Part shown: in pieces, positions 50,884 through 59,543 of the stretch
Layout: the number at the start of each line of letters is the position of its first letter
Numbering within the stretch: the stretch's first letter is position 1
Assembly (NCBI RefSeq): GCF_902833055.1
Contig: NZ_CADFEJ010000001.1
Span: forward strand, 310,001-374,000
DNA: 64,000 nt
From: Burkholderia territorii
Lineage (GTDB): Bacteria > Pseudomonadota > Gammaproteobacteria > Burkholderiales > Burkholderiaceae
Direction: 5' to 3'
The notes under the pieces: model-generated
The model's database searches: none
What the model was told of the DNA's origin: nothing
What the model saw: only the letters and a program-made list of their open reading frames with translations
Position numbers and translations under genes: made by a program

Positions 50884-51294
50884 CGCCGCCGGCGGGCGTC
50901 ATGCGCGCCGTGTGATTCGAATCCGTTCGAAGCGGCCTGCGAGCACGAGCCAGGGCGCGGCTTTGTCAACGAGCTTCGCTTGCGCACTATCGATCAGGAA
51001 TCCTGGATGAAAGCGCGCGGCAAGCACGTTGGCCGTCACGCGCACGTTGCCGTGATCGGCCGATGCCGCGAGCACGAGCAAGTCTGGCTCGTAGCGATCG
51101 CCGCTGTCGCGATGTTTGCGCAGGCAGAAGTAGCTGAGTCGGCATCCGGAACGTCTACACACGCTGCGCGGTCGCGCCTCCGGCCCGGCTGATTGATTTC
51201 AAGCGCGCTCGGCCGACGCATGATGCAACCGGGTATGGGAATCGCAGCGATATCGGTCTAACATCAAGCGGCGATCGATTGATTCAAGACTTGA
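50884..51294. other. 411-bp stretch between two LysR genes; at most a doubtful small frame
   Basis: An 87-codon minus-strand frame (50899-51162) reads LLVLAASADHGNVRVTANVL in its middle and might be the remnant of a gene once controlled by the LysR at 51295, but it has no ribosome site or recognised family. Otherwise it holds the promoter and operator of the LysR gene on the right. Confidence 0.4.
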
Positions 51295-51296
51295 AT
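51282..51296. promoter_or_regulatory. 15-bp palindrome overlapping the LysR start codon
   Basis: ATTCAAG and CTTGAAT flank a single central A; the last bases are part of the ATG of the LysR gene. A protein bound here would block translation start or early elongation of the LysR gene, consistent with autorepression. Confidence 0.5.
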
Positions 51297-52203
51297 GATT
51301 GAACTGAACCAGCTTCGCTGCTTCGTCGCCGTGGCCGAGGAACTGCATTTCGGCCGTGCGGCCAAGCGGCTCTTCATGACTCAGCCGCCGCTCAGCCGCC
51401 AAATTCAGTTGCTCGAACATGCGCTCGGCATCGCGCTGCTGGAACGCAGCAGCCGGCAGGTCAGGCTGACCGCGGCCGGCGAGCGCTTCTTGCGCGATGC
51501 GCGGCACATCCTCGAGTTTTCCGCGCGCGCCGAGCAGGCCGCGCAGCGCGTCGCGCACGGCAGGGCCGGCCGCATCACGCTCGGCTTCACGGCCGTCAGC
51601 GCGTACCGGATGATTCCGGAACTGCTCGCACATGCGGCACACGCGCTGCCGGACGTCGACGTCGAACTGCGCGAAATGGTGTCGACCGTGCAGATCGACG
51701 CGCTGGCGTCGCGCATGCTCGATGCGGGCTTCGTGCGCCAGCGCGCGGCGCGCCATCCGCTCGAATACCGGCTCGTGCAGCGCGAGCCGATGCTCGTCGC
51801 GGTCGCGCAGGGCACGCCGCTGGCCGCGTACGAGCGGATCGGCCCGGACGAGCTCGACCGGCAGCCGTTCATCGCGTATTCGCCGAACGAGGGCAAGTAC
51901 TTCCACGACATGATCTCGGGGATGTTCGCCAGCGCGGGCCGCTTGCCGAACTACCTGCATTACGTCGGGCAGACGCACACGATCCTCGGCCTGGTGCGCG
52001 CCGGGCTCGGTGCCGCGCTGGTGCCGGCTTCGGCGCGCGAGCTGCATGTCGACGGCGTTGAGTTCCGGCCGCTCGCGGGCGTGGACATCGCGGCGGAGCT
52101 GTATCTCGCGTGGCGCGCGGACAACGACAATCCGGCGCTGCCGGTATTCAACGCGATGGTCGGGCAGTTTCTGACGGAAGGGACGGACAGCGATGTCGTT
52201 TAG
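51295..52203 (+). CDS. LysR-family transcriptional regulator (BenM/CatR-like group)
   Basis: A 302-residue regulator. The N-terminal sequence MIELNQLRCFVAVAEELHFG, then AAKRLFMTQPPLSRQIQLLE, is that of the group including BenM, CatR and CbnR, which sense aromatic breakdown products. The effector domain begins near RITLGFTAVSAYRMIPELL. The start ATG overlaps a 15-bp palindrome. No aromatic-degradation gene is adjacent; the usual divergent target may have been lost, since only a doubtful 87-codon frame lies on the other side. Confidence 0.92.
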   Translation: MIELNQLRCFVAVAEELHFGRAAKRLFMTQPPLSRQIQLLEHALGIALLERSSRQVRLTAAGERFLRDARHILEFSARAEQAAQRVAHGRAGRITLGFTAVSAYRMIPELLAHAAHALPDVDVELREMVSTVQIDALASRMLDAGFVRQRAARHPLEYRLVQREPMLVAVAQGTPLAAYERIGPDELDRQPFIAYSPNEGKYFHDMISGMFASAGRLPNYLHYVGQTHTILGLVRAGLGAALVPASARELHVDGVEFRPLAGVDIAAELYLAWRADNDNPALPVFNAMVGQFLTEGTDSDVV

Positions 52204-52896
52204 GCGAGGAGGTCGGTGCGTCATCGGTCCGGATTCGCCGTGAAAGTACGGAACGGCGGCTCGATGCATCGTGCGCTCGGCCGCCCGCATACCGGGTTTC
52301 GACGACAGGCAATCCTGACCGGGCACGACGAAGCGCGGCGTCGGCAACATCCTTACTGTTCGGAAAGCTGACACACCGCGTACGCTTTCGATCGCGAAAG
52401 GGCAACGCATCGCGCCGGCCGCTTGACGCTGCATGCCGGTCGGCGCACGATACGTGCGTGCATTTGGAGCGGGGTGCGCTGGCCGCGCGTTCCCGCATCG
52501 GCGACGCACAGAAGAACAACGATGAGCCTTCACGCACTCGTACCGGAATCCCGGCGCCGCAGCCACCGGCCCGCCGGAATCGCGATCTTCCCGACGCCCG
52601 TCGCGTCACGTATCCGTCATCCCGTTTCGTACCGTGCATCGGTACACTTTCCCGTTCACGCGCCAGCCGCGAAGATGAGTGCCGATCGGCGCCGCCGCGT
52701 CGCGCGCCAGCCTGCCGCACCCGAATACCGCATCGCGCACGACGCTTACACCGGCGTCTCGTGACGCCGCCGCCACGCGATCGCACATCGCACCGTCGAC
52801 CGCCCGCGCGCGGCGGCACCGGAGTCCGAAGCATTTCGATTGAGCATGACGCAGCTTACGCACGCAGTTCAGTTCGAGGTTCAAGGAGAAAAACTC
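52204..52896. other. 693-bp stretch without a supported gene
   Basis: The longest gap in the window. Several frames of 80-270 codons are open on both strands, but none has a ribosome site with a plausible N-terminus or any family motif, and all are arginine-rich as expected of shadow frames in GC-rich DNA. The right end carries the ribosome site AAGGAG of the next gene. It may be a decayed gene. Confidence 0.45.
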
Positions 52897-53667
52897 ATGT
52901 CGCAGCTTTCGAATGAAGCAAACGGCAGTTCGGGGAATGGCAAGACAAAACTGATCAAATGGGCGATCATCATCGCCGGTGTGGCGATCGCGGCACCGGC
53001 CGCGCTGTTCATCCTGAAGGGGATGATCGCGCTGATCACGGCGGCCGTGATCGGCCTCGGGGCGATCTATTTCGCGCCGGTCGTCGCGATGAAGTTCGCG
53101 AACCAGAAGGTGAAGATGATCGTCGAGGAAGCGCAGGCGAATCCGGTCGAGACGCTCGTCAACCAGCTCGCGGAAAAGCGTCAGGCCGCGCAGAAATTCG
53201 CGGACAGCATCACCGCGTTTCGCACCGAAGTGAAGAACTTCGGCGACAAGACCGAACTGTTCGAGAAGCAGTATCCGGATGACGCGCCACGCTTTCGCGC
53301 GCAGCTCGACACGATGAAGCAGCTGCTCGCGTTTCGCGAAAGCCGCTACAAGCAGGTGCAGGCGGAACTGAAGAATTTCGCGGCCGCGATCGATCGCGCG
53401 AAGGCGATGTGGGACATGTCGCAGGCGGCGCAGCACATGAACAAGCTCGCTGGCCGGCAGACCGCCGATACGTTCGAGCAGATCAAGACCGACGTGGCCG
53501 TCGATTCGGTGATGCGCTCGGTGAACAAGGCATTCTCCGAAATGGAGACGTCGCTGCTGGACAATCCCGAGGTCAAGCAGGCGCAGCAGCAGGCGGTGAT
53601 CAACGGCACGCCCGTGCCCGGCCCCGATGCGGCGCAGGCCGCTGCATTGCCGTCGAAACAACAATAA
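52897..53667 (+). CDS. Membrane-anchored coiled-coil protein, function unknown
   Basis: A 256-residue protein with a polar 18-residue head, two adjacent hydrophobic segments (about residues 22-70: IKWAIIIAGVAIAAPAALFI and MIALITAAVIGLGAIYFAPV), then about 170 residues of helix with heptad-like coiled coil (NQLAEKRQAAQKFADSITAF; RESRYKQVQAELKNFAAAID). A short Ala/Pro/Gln tail ends it. ATG at 52897 has AAGGAG at ideal spacing. PspA-like helical coats come to mind, but there is no clear PspA motif. It overlaps no neighbour and is followed 20 bp later by the binding-protein/LysM fusion, so the two form an operon. Confidence 0.85.
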   Translation: MSQLSNEANGSSGNGKTKLIKWAIIIAGVAIAAPAALFILKGMIALITAAVIGLGAIYFAPVVAMKFANQKVKMIVEEAQANPVETLVNQLAEKRQAAQKFADSITAFRTEVKNFGDKTELFEKQYPDDAPRFRAQLDTMKQLLAFRESRYKQVQAELKNFAAAIDRAKAMWDMSQAAQHMNKLAGRQTADTFEQIKTDVAVDSVMRSVNKAFSEMETSLLDNPEVKQAQQQAVINGTPVPGPDAAQAAALPSKQQ

Positions 53668-53687
53668 CTTCCCGCAGGCACGCAACC

Positions 53688-54821
53688 ATGAAAAAACTTC
53701 TCGGTGCAGTCGTGTTTCTGGTGGTACTCGTCGGCGTATGGATCGTCCACCAGGGCGGCCTGTCGACATTGATTCCAGCGCACGATGCGGCGCCCGGCGC
53801 GACGTCCGCGCAGGCAGGCGACACGGGCCAGCCCCCGCAGCCGACGACGTCCGGCAACGTGCTGCCGGCCGGCTTCACGCCGCAAGCGAGCACGCTGAAG
53901 TCGATCGCCGAAAACGGCGTCGTGCGCATCTCGGTGCAGAACCCGAGCGAACCGTTCTTCGGCGAGGACAAGGGCGCGCCGCACGGCTTCAACGTCGAAT
54001 TCGCGCGGCTGCTGTTCTCGGATCCGTCGTTCTCGCACGGCGGCAAGCCGGTCGTCGTCGATACGCGCCACGAAGTCGATACGTATCCGGGCGTGCCGAA
54101 GCAACTCCTCGATACCGATGCGAAGGGCAACCATGTGGTCGACGTCGCGATGGACGGGCTGACGTTCCCGGACAACACGCCGGCAGGCGTCGTCTACTCG
54201 GTGCCTTACGTCGACGATTTCGGCTATTCGCTGATCGTGCGGCAAGGCTCCGCGATCCGCTCGGCCGACGATCTGGCCGGCAAGACGATCGGCATCCTGA
54301 AAGGCGACCCGGACGTGCGCGCGTTCGTCACGCGCCAGTATCCGAACGTGCGGTTCGTCGAGATCGACGATTCCGACCCGGCGTTCATCGCGAAGAGCCT
54401 CGACGGCCATGTGGTCGACGCGTTCGTCTACGACTACCCGTTCGCGGTCAGCTCGATCAAGGGCACCGACCTGAAGTTTGCGGTAACCAAGCTCGACGGC
54501 TCGAACATCGCATACAAGATCGGCGTGCGTGCCGACGACCAGGACCTGCTGATCTACCTGAACGCCGCGATCGCGAAGCTCAAGCAGTCGCCGCAGTATC
54601 TGGACCTGCTGCGCAAATATTTCGTCAGCGACCAGACGATGACGACCGCGGCCGCGTCGGGCGAGAAGACGTACGTGGTGAAGGCGGGCGACACGCTGAA
54701 CATGATCGCGGCGAGCAAGCTCGGCAGCGGCCAGCGCTATCGCGAGATCCAGCGCCGCAACAACCTCGCGAATCCGAACCTGATCCTGGCTGGCCAGCAT
54801 CTCGTGATTCCGGTGCGGTAG
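53688..54821 (+). CDS. Fusion of an SBP_bac_3 solute-binding domain with a C-terminal LysM domain
   Basis: A 377-residue protein. An N-terminal uncleaved membrane anchor or signal (KKLLGAVVFLVVLVGVWIVH) leads to a Pro/Ala/Thr linker, then a type-2 periplasmic binding domain (about residues 65-320: GVVRISVQNPSEPFFGEDKG, PHGFNVEFARLL, VDVAMDGLTFPDNTPAGVVY, DDLAGKTIGILKGDPDVRAF). The last 50 residues form a LysM module (TYVVKAGDTLNMIAAS, NLILAGQHLVIPV) that binds peptidoglycan. The combination would hold a ligand sensor on the cell wall. No ABC permease or ATPase is adjacent. Co-transcribed with the coiled-coil gene; ended by an exceptional terminator. Confidence 0.88.
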   Translation: MKKLLGAVVFLVVLVGVWIVHQGGLSTLIPAHDAAPGATSAQAGDTGQPPQPTTSGNVLPAGFTPQASTLKSIAENGVVRISVQNPSEPFFGEDKGAPHGFNVEFARLLFSDPSFSHGGKPVVVDTRHEVDTYPGVPKQLLDTDAKGNHVVDVAMDGLTFPDNTPAGVVYSVPYVDDFGYSLIVRQGSAIRSADDLAGKTIGILKGDPDVRAFVTRQYPNVRFVEIDDSDPAFIAKSLDGHVVDAFVYDYPFAVSSIKGTDLKFAVTKLDGSNIAYKIGVRADDQDLLIYLNAAIAKLKQSPQYLDLLRKYFVSDQTMTTAAASGEKTYVVKAGDTLNMIAASKLGSGQRYREIQRRNNLANPNLILAGQHLVIPVR

Positions 54822-54828
54822 GCGCGTC

Positions 54829-54880
54829 GTGAAGGGAAGCAGGTGAAGCGAAGAGGGTGAAGCGGGGAAGGTGAAGCACG
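54829..54880 (+). repeat. 14-bp direct repeats behind the LysM-fusion gene
   Basis: Four successive 14-bp units start with GTGAAG: GTGAAGGGAAGCAG, GTGAAGCGAAGAGG, GTGAAGCGGGGAAG and a partial GTGAAGCACGG. They occupy the 3' untranslated stretch just ahead of the terminator hairpin. Confidence 0.7.
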
Positions 54881-54925
54881 GCGCGCGGCACGGCGGATCG
54901 TTTTCGCCGTGCCGCGCGCCGTTTT
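54878..54925 (+). terminator. Terminator with a perfect 18-bp stem
   Basis: The arms at 54878-54895 and 54905-54922 are exact complements (ACGGCGCGCG at the outer end of the left arm, CGCGCGCCGT at that of the right arm) around a nine-base loop, followed by TTTT. It ends the LysM-fusion transcript and, with its A-poor left flank, acts mainly rightward. Confidence 0.9.
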
Positions 54926-54928
54926 ACA

Positions 54929-56017
54929 TCAGTGGGTGATCGACAGGAACAGGTAGGCCGCGAACAGCGACAGATGCACGACACCGTGCAGCACCGTCGT
55001 GCGTCCCTGGCTGAGCGTCAGCGTGCTGACCAGCAGCGTCAGCGACATCAGCACGGTTTCCATCGCGCCGATGCCGAGCGTGAGCGGCTGGCCGACCCAG
55101 ATGAACACGGCCGCGACGGTCGGGATCGTGAGCCCGATGCTCGCGAGCGCCGAACCGAGCGCGAGGTTCATGCTGGTCTGCAGCCGATTCGCGCGCGCCG
55201 CGGTGACGGCCGCGAGCCCTTCGGGCAGCAGCACGAGCGCGGCGATCACGATGCCGACCGCGGCTTCGGGCGCGCCGAGCTGCATCACCGCATGCTCGAC
55301 GGCCGGCGACAGCAGTTTCGCGAGCAGCACGACCGCGACGAGGCTCGCGAACAGCAGCACGAGGCTGATCAGCGCGGTGCGGCCGCTCGGCGGCGCCGCG
55401 TGCACCGACTCGTTCGCGCTGTCGTGCTCGGTGAGGAAGTAGTCGCGATGGCGCACGGTCTGCACGAATACGAATGCGCCGTACAGCACGAGCGACGATA
55501 CGCCGGCGAACGCAAGCTGCGATTTCGAAAAGAACGGGCCGGGCGCCGCGTTCAGGTAGTTCGGCATCACGAGCGACAGCACCGACAGCGACGCGAGCAC
55601 CGCGAGCGCCTTGCTCGCGCCGCGCCCCTGGAAATCCTGCTCGCCGTGCTTCCACGCGCCCACCAGCAGGCAGAGGCCAACGATGCCGTTGCAGATGATC
55701 ATCACGGCGGCGAACACGGTGTCGCGCGCGAGGCCGGATTTCTCCGGGCCTGCGCCGAGCATCACCGATACGATCAGCGCGACCTCGATGACGGTTACGG
55801 CCACCGCGAGCACGAGCGTGCCGAACGGCTCGCCGACGCGGTGCGCGACGACTTCGGCATGGTGGACGGCGGCGAACACGGCGCCGGCGAGCGCGGCGGC
55901 GAACACGGCGATGACGAGGCCTTCGGCCGGCACGACGCGCGACAGCGCGAGTACCAGCCATGCGGCAAGCGGGGCCCAGAGGGTCCAGCGCGGGAGCTGG
56001 TTGGACGAGAGCGGCAT
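54929..56017 (-). CDS. chaA: ChaA-type cation:proton antiporter (CaCA superfamily)
   Basis: A 362-residue inner-membrane protein with 10-11 helices. The duplicated alpha-repeat signatures of the CaCA superfamily are present: GTLVLAVAVTVIEVALIVSV in the first half and ALVLLPEGLAAVTAARANRL with NLALGSALASIGLTIPTVA in the second, carrying the acidic residues that bind the cation. E. coli ChaA exchanges Na+, K+ or Ca2+ for protons at alkaline pH; substrate preference here is not visible. Its stop lies 3 bp from the 18-bp terminator of the convergent gene. The start MPLSSN fits the first helix. Confidence 0.9.
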   Translation of the reverse strand: MPLSSNQLPRWTLWAPLAAWLVLALSRVVPAEGLVIAVFAAALAGAVFAAVHHAEVVAHRVGEPFGTLVLAVAVTVIEVALIVSVMLGAGPEKSGLARDTVFAAVMIICNGIVGLCLLVGAWKHGEQDFQGRGASKALAVLASLSVLSLVMPNYLNAAPGPFFSKSQLAFAGVSSLVLYGAFVFVQTVRHRDYFLTEHDSANESVHAAPPSGRTALISLVLLFASLVAVVLLAKLLSPAVEHAVMQLGAPEAAVGIVIAALVLLPEGLAAVTAARANRLQTSMNLALGSALASIGLTIPTVAAVFIWVGQPLTLGIGAMETVLMSLTLLVSTLTLSQGRTTVLHGVVHLSLFAAYLFLSITH

Positions 56018-56557
56018 GGACGGTTTCCTATGCGAGTGGCGGCGCGCGACGCGCCGTCACGGGTTGACGAAGCCCGGCCGGATGATCCGCCGAACGAGGA
56101 CGATGAAGCTGATGCACGGCAGCACGGAACCGTGCTGCCCGGGGTTCGCCGCCGTGAGGCGGCGAGGAGCGCGGGCGGGGCCCGTCGCTGGATGAAACGG
56201 TTCGATGTGACCGAATGCCCAAGGCGGGGCGACGGCAAGTGACCTCAGGCGCGCCGGCAGGGATGAACCGACCCCGAAAGGCCAAGGACGGCGGACGGCA
56301 ACGGCGTGACACGCGCTTTCCCCTCGAAATCCGGCGAATTGTCGAATTTTATCAGGCGTTCGGGGGGCACTATCTCATATTCGAACGCTTTCATTGACCT
56401 TTCGGTTTACAAAAAGTGCCCCAAACCCTGAATTTTTTGTTTTTACGGTTTTCGTAACAGTCTCTTGCACGACAAATTCGGGCTCGCCCTGACATAAATC
56501 TACCGACCGGTCGGTTTATAATCGCTCGCACTTCCATTTCATGACGGATCGCAAGCG
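56018..56557. other. 540-bp divergent stretch with the paaH control region
   Basis: No gene seen. A 7-bp inverted pair GGGGCAC/GTGCCCC (56364-56370 and 56416-56422) spans 45 bases and is followed by a run of six T (56433-56438 region). AT content rises from 56330 on. The right end holds the TetR-type palindrome and the -10 box of paaH. Confidence 0.5.
56502..56522 (+). promoter_or_regulatory. TetR-type operator fused to the -10 box of the phenylacetate operon
   Basis: A perfect 14-bp palindrome ACCGACCGGTCGGT (56502-56515) is followed after one base by a consensus -10 TATAAT (56517-56522). The paaH start codon is 36 bp downstream. PaaR regulators of phenylacetate genes belong to the TetR family and bind short palindromes of this sort in core promoters, so a repressor bound here would exclude RNA polymerase. 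The -35 region is weak. Confidence 0.7.
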
Positions 56558-58111
56558 ATGGCTGTTTCTTCTGCACACTCGGTGAATTCGGGCGCACTGG
56601 CGCCGTCGGCGGTCGTCGGCGTGATCGGCGCCGGCGCGATGGGCGCCGGTATCGCGCAGGTCGCAGCGGCGGCCGGCCATGCGGTGCTGCTGTACGACCT
56701 GAACGAAGCCGCGTGCGACAAGGCGCTTGCCGGCATCCGCGCGCAGTTCGCGCGGCTCGCGGAGAAGGGCCGTCTCGAGCCGGCGCAGGCTGACGCAGCC
56801 GGCAGCCGCATTCGCGCGGTGCGCGAGCTGGCCGAGTTCGCCGGCGCGGCGTTGATCGTCGAGGCGGCGGCCGAGCGGCTCGACGTAAAGCGCGAGATTT
56901 TCGCGACGCTCGAGCGCCATGTCGACGATCGCTGCATGCTGGCGACCAACACGTCGTCGATCTCGATCACGTCCATCGCGGCCGGGCTGCGCGCGCCGCA
57001 GCGCGTGGCCGGCCTGCACTTCTTCAACCCGGCGCCGCTGATGGCGCTCGTCGAGGTGGTCAGCGGGCTCGCGACCGCGCCGGAAGTCGCGCAGGCGCTG
57101 TATGACACGGCCGTCGCGTGGGGCAAGCGGCCGGTGATGGCGAAATCGACGCCGGGGTTCATCGTGAATCGCGTCGCGCGGCCGTATTACGCGGAGGCGC
57201 TGCGCGTGCTCAACGAGCAGGGCGGCACGCCGGCCTCGATCGATGCGGTGATGCGCGAAGCTGGCGGCTTCCGGATGGGGCCGTTCGAGCTGATGGACCT
57301 GATCGGCCACGACGTGAACTTCGCGGTGACCGAGTCGGTGTTTCGCGCGTACTTCAACGACCCGCGCTACACGCCGTCGCTGATCCAGCAGGAGCTCGTG
57401 AACGCAGGCTTCCTCGGACGCAAGTCGGGGCGCGGTTTCTATTCCTATGCCGACGGCGCGGCGCCGCCCGTGCCCGAGCTGGAAGCGCCGCGCGACGCGC
57501 CGGCCGACGTCACGCTGTTCGCGCAGGACGGCCCGGCCGCCGCGCTGCATGCACGTGTCGCCGAACGCGTCGCGGGCGCGCGGCAGAACGGCGCGCATGC
57601 CGACGAACTGCTGGCCGTGGCCGGGCGCGCGTCGATCGCGCTGACCGACGGCCGCACCGCGACCGCGCGCGCGGCGCAAACGGGCGTGGCCGAGCTCGTG
57701 CTCGTCGACCTCGCGCGCGATTACGCGCAAGCGGGGCTCGTCGCGCTGACGCGCGCGCTTCAGTGCAGCGATGCCGCCTATGCGGACGCGGTCGGGCTGT
57801 TCCAGCAGGCGGGTTTCCGCGTCGTCGGCCTTGCCGACGTGCCGGGCATGATCGCGATGCGCACCGTCGCGATGCTCGCGAACGAGGCGGCCGACACGGT
57901 GAACCAGGGCGTGTGCTCGCCCGCCGATCTCGATCTCGCGATGGAGAAGGGCGTGAACTACCCGTGCGGCCCGCTCGCATGGGCCGATGCAATCGGCATC
58001 GGCCGCGTGCATCGCGTGCTGTCGAATCTCGCGGCCAGCTACGGCGAGGACCGCTATCGCGTGTCGCCGCGCATCGCCGCGCTGCACGAGGCCGGCCGCA
58101 CGTTCCGTTAG
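56558..58111 (+). CDS. paaH: 3-hydroxyacyl-CoA dehydrogenase of phenylacetate catabolism
   Basis: A 517-residue NAD-dependent dehydrogenase. The Rossmann motif GVIGAGAMGAGIAQVAA is at residues 21-37; the catalytic region has NTSSISIT, HFFNPAPLMALVEVV and GFIVNRV. The protein carries the duplicated C-terminal dehydrogenase domain typical of PaaH (ADVPGMIAMRTVAMLANEAA, KGVNYPCGPLAWAD), which explains its length of over 500 residues. It oxidises 3-hydroxyadipyl-CoA to 3-oxoadipyl-CoA in the last part of the phenylacetyl-CoA pathway. First gene of an operon with paaK and an enoyl-CoA hydratase gene behind a TetR-type operator. Confidence 0.93.
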   Translation: MAVSSAHSVNSGALAPSAVVGVIGAGAMGAGIAQVAAAAGHAVLLYDLNEAACDKALAGIRAQFARLAEKGRLEPAQADAAGSRIRAVRELAEFAGAALIVEAAAERLDVKREIFATLERHVDDRCMLATNTSSISITSIAAGLRAPQRVAGLHFFNPAPLMALVEVVSGLATAPEVAQALYDTAVAWGKRPVMAKSTPGFIVNRVARPYYAEALRVLNEQGGTPASIDAVMREAGGFRMGPFELMDLIGHDVNFAVTESVFRAYFNDPRYTPSLIQQELVNAGFLGRKSGRGFYSYADGAAPPVPELEAPRDAPADVTLFAQDGPAAALHARVAERVAGARQNGAHADELLAVAGRASIALTDGRTATARAAQTGVAELVLVDLARDYAQAGLVALTRALQCSDAAYADAVGLFQQAGFRVVGLADVPGMIAMRTVAMLANEAADTVNQGVCSPADLDLAMEKGVNYPCGPLAWADAIGIGRVHRVLSNLAASYGEDRYRVSPRIAALHEAGRTFR

Positions 58112-58170
58112 CCGCCGGCACGCTAACACTGATCACGATAACGACATCACTCCATTGGAGGAGCACCCCG

Positions 58171-59493
58171 ATGACTCACCCGACGCATCCCGCCGCCGCC
58201 CTCGAGCCGATCGAGACCGCCAGCCGCGACGAACTTCAGGCGCTGCAGCTCGAGCGCCTGAAGTGGTCGCTGCGCCACGCGTACGACAACGTTGCGCACT
58301 ATCGCCGCACGTTCGACGCGGCGGGCGTGCATCCCGACGACCTGAAGACGCTCGCCGATCTCGCGAAATTCCCGTTCTCGACCAAGAACGACCTGCGCGA
58401 CAACTACCCGTTCGGCCTGTTCGCGGTGCCGCGCGAGCAGGTCGTGCGCGTGCACGCGTCGAGCGGCACGACGGGCAAGCCGACCGTGGTCGGCTACACC
58501 GCGCGCGACATCGACACGTGGGCGAACGTGACCGCGCGCTCGATCCGCGCGGCCGGCGGCCGCCCGGGCGACACGCTGCACAACGCGTTCGGCTACGGGC
58601 TCTTCACGGGCGGCCTCGGGATCCACTACGGCGCGGAGCGGCTCGGCTGCATGGTCGTGCCGATGTCGGGCGGGCAGACCGAGAAGCAGGTGCAACTGAT
58701 TCGCGATTTCGAGCCGAAGATCATCCTCGTCACGCCGTCGTACATGCTGAACCTGATCGACGAGATGGTGCGGCAGGGCATGGACCCGGCCGAGTCGTCG
58801 CTGAAGATCGGCATCTTCGGCGCGGAGCCTTGGACGCAGGCGTTGCGCGAGGAAGTGGAAACGCGCGCGGGCATCGACGCGCTCGACATCTACGGGCTGT
58901 CGGAAGTGATGGGCCCGGGCGTCGCATGCGAATGCGTGGAGACGAAGGACGGCCCGGTGATCTGGGAAGACCATTTCTATCCGGAGATCATCGATCCCGT
59001 GACCGGCGAAGTGCTGCCGGACGGCAGCGAGGGCGAGCTCGTGTTCACGTCGCTGACGAAGGAAGCGATGCCGGTGATCCGCTATCGCACGCGCGACCTC
59101 ACCGCGCTGCTGCCGCCGACCGCACGCGCGATGCGGCGCCTGGCGAAGATCACGGGCCGCTCGGACGACATGCTGATCGTGCGCGGCGTGAACGTGTTCC
59201 CGAGCCAGATCGAGGAAATCGTCGTCGCGCAGTCGAAGCTGTCGGGGCAGTTCCAGATCACGCTTTCGCGCGACGGCCACATGGACCGGCTCGACCTCGC
59301 GGTCGAGTTGCGCTCCGAAGCCGCCGCGAGTGTTGCCGACGACGATCGCACGGCGATCGCGCGCGAGCTGCAACACCGGATCAAGACGATGATCGGCGTG
59401 TCGGCGGGCGTGACGGTGCTCGCCGCGGGCGGCATTCCCGCAAGCGCGACCGGCAAGGCCCGGCGCGTGATCGACCGCCGGCAGGCCGCCTGA
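58171..59493 (+). CDS. paaK: Phenylacetate-CoA ligase
   Basis: A 440-residue AMP-forming acyl-CoA ligase. The nucleotide-binding P-loop SSGTTGKPTVVGYT is at ~residues 97-110; other signatures are FGYGLFTGGLGIHYGAERLG, GAEPWTQALREEVE, DIYGLSEVMGPGVACEC and the hinge-domain GRSDDMLIVRGVNVFPSQIE. It makes phenylacetyl-CoA from phenylacetate, CoA and ATP, the first step of the pathway. ATG at 58171 follows GGAGGAG at good spacing. It lies 59 bp after paaH and 50 bp before an enoyl-CoA hydratase gene on the same strand. Confidence 0.95.
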   Translation: MTHPTHPAAALEPIETASRDELQALQLERLKWSLRHAYDNVAHYRRTFDAAGVHPDDLKTLADLAKFPFSTKNDLRDNYPFGLFAVPREQVVRVHASSGTTGKPTVVGYTARDIDTWANVTARSIRAAGGRPGDTLHNAFGYGLFTGGLGIHYGAERLGCMVVPMSGGQTEKQVQLIRDFEPKIILVTPSYMLNLIDEMVRQGMDPAESSLKIGIFGAEPWTQALREEVETRAGIDALDIYGLSEVMGPGVACECVETKDGPVIWEDHFYPEIIDPVTGEVLPDGSEGELVFTSLTKEAMPVIRYRTRDLTALLPPTARAMRRLAKITGRSDDMLIVRGVNVFPSQIEEIVVAQSKLSGQFQITLSRDGHMDRLDLAVELRSEAAASVADDDRTAIARELQHRIKTMIGVSAGVTVLAAGGIPASATGKARRVIDRRQAA

Positions 59494-59543
59494 GTTTGAC
59501 CGTTCCCCGTTCTGCCCCGAGCTACCCCGAGGAAACCTGTTCG

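Noticed and set aside
50899..51162. Gene of 87 codons on the minus strand
   Set aside because: No ribosome site, no family resemblance and odd N-terminus; kept only as a note on the intergenic stretch.
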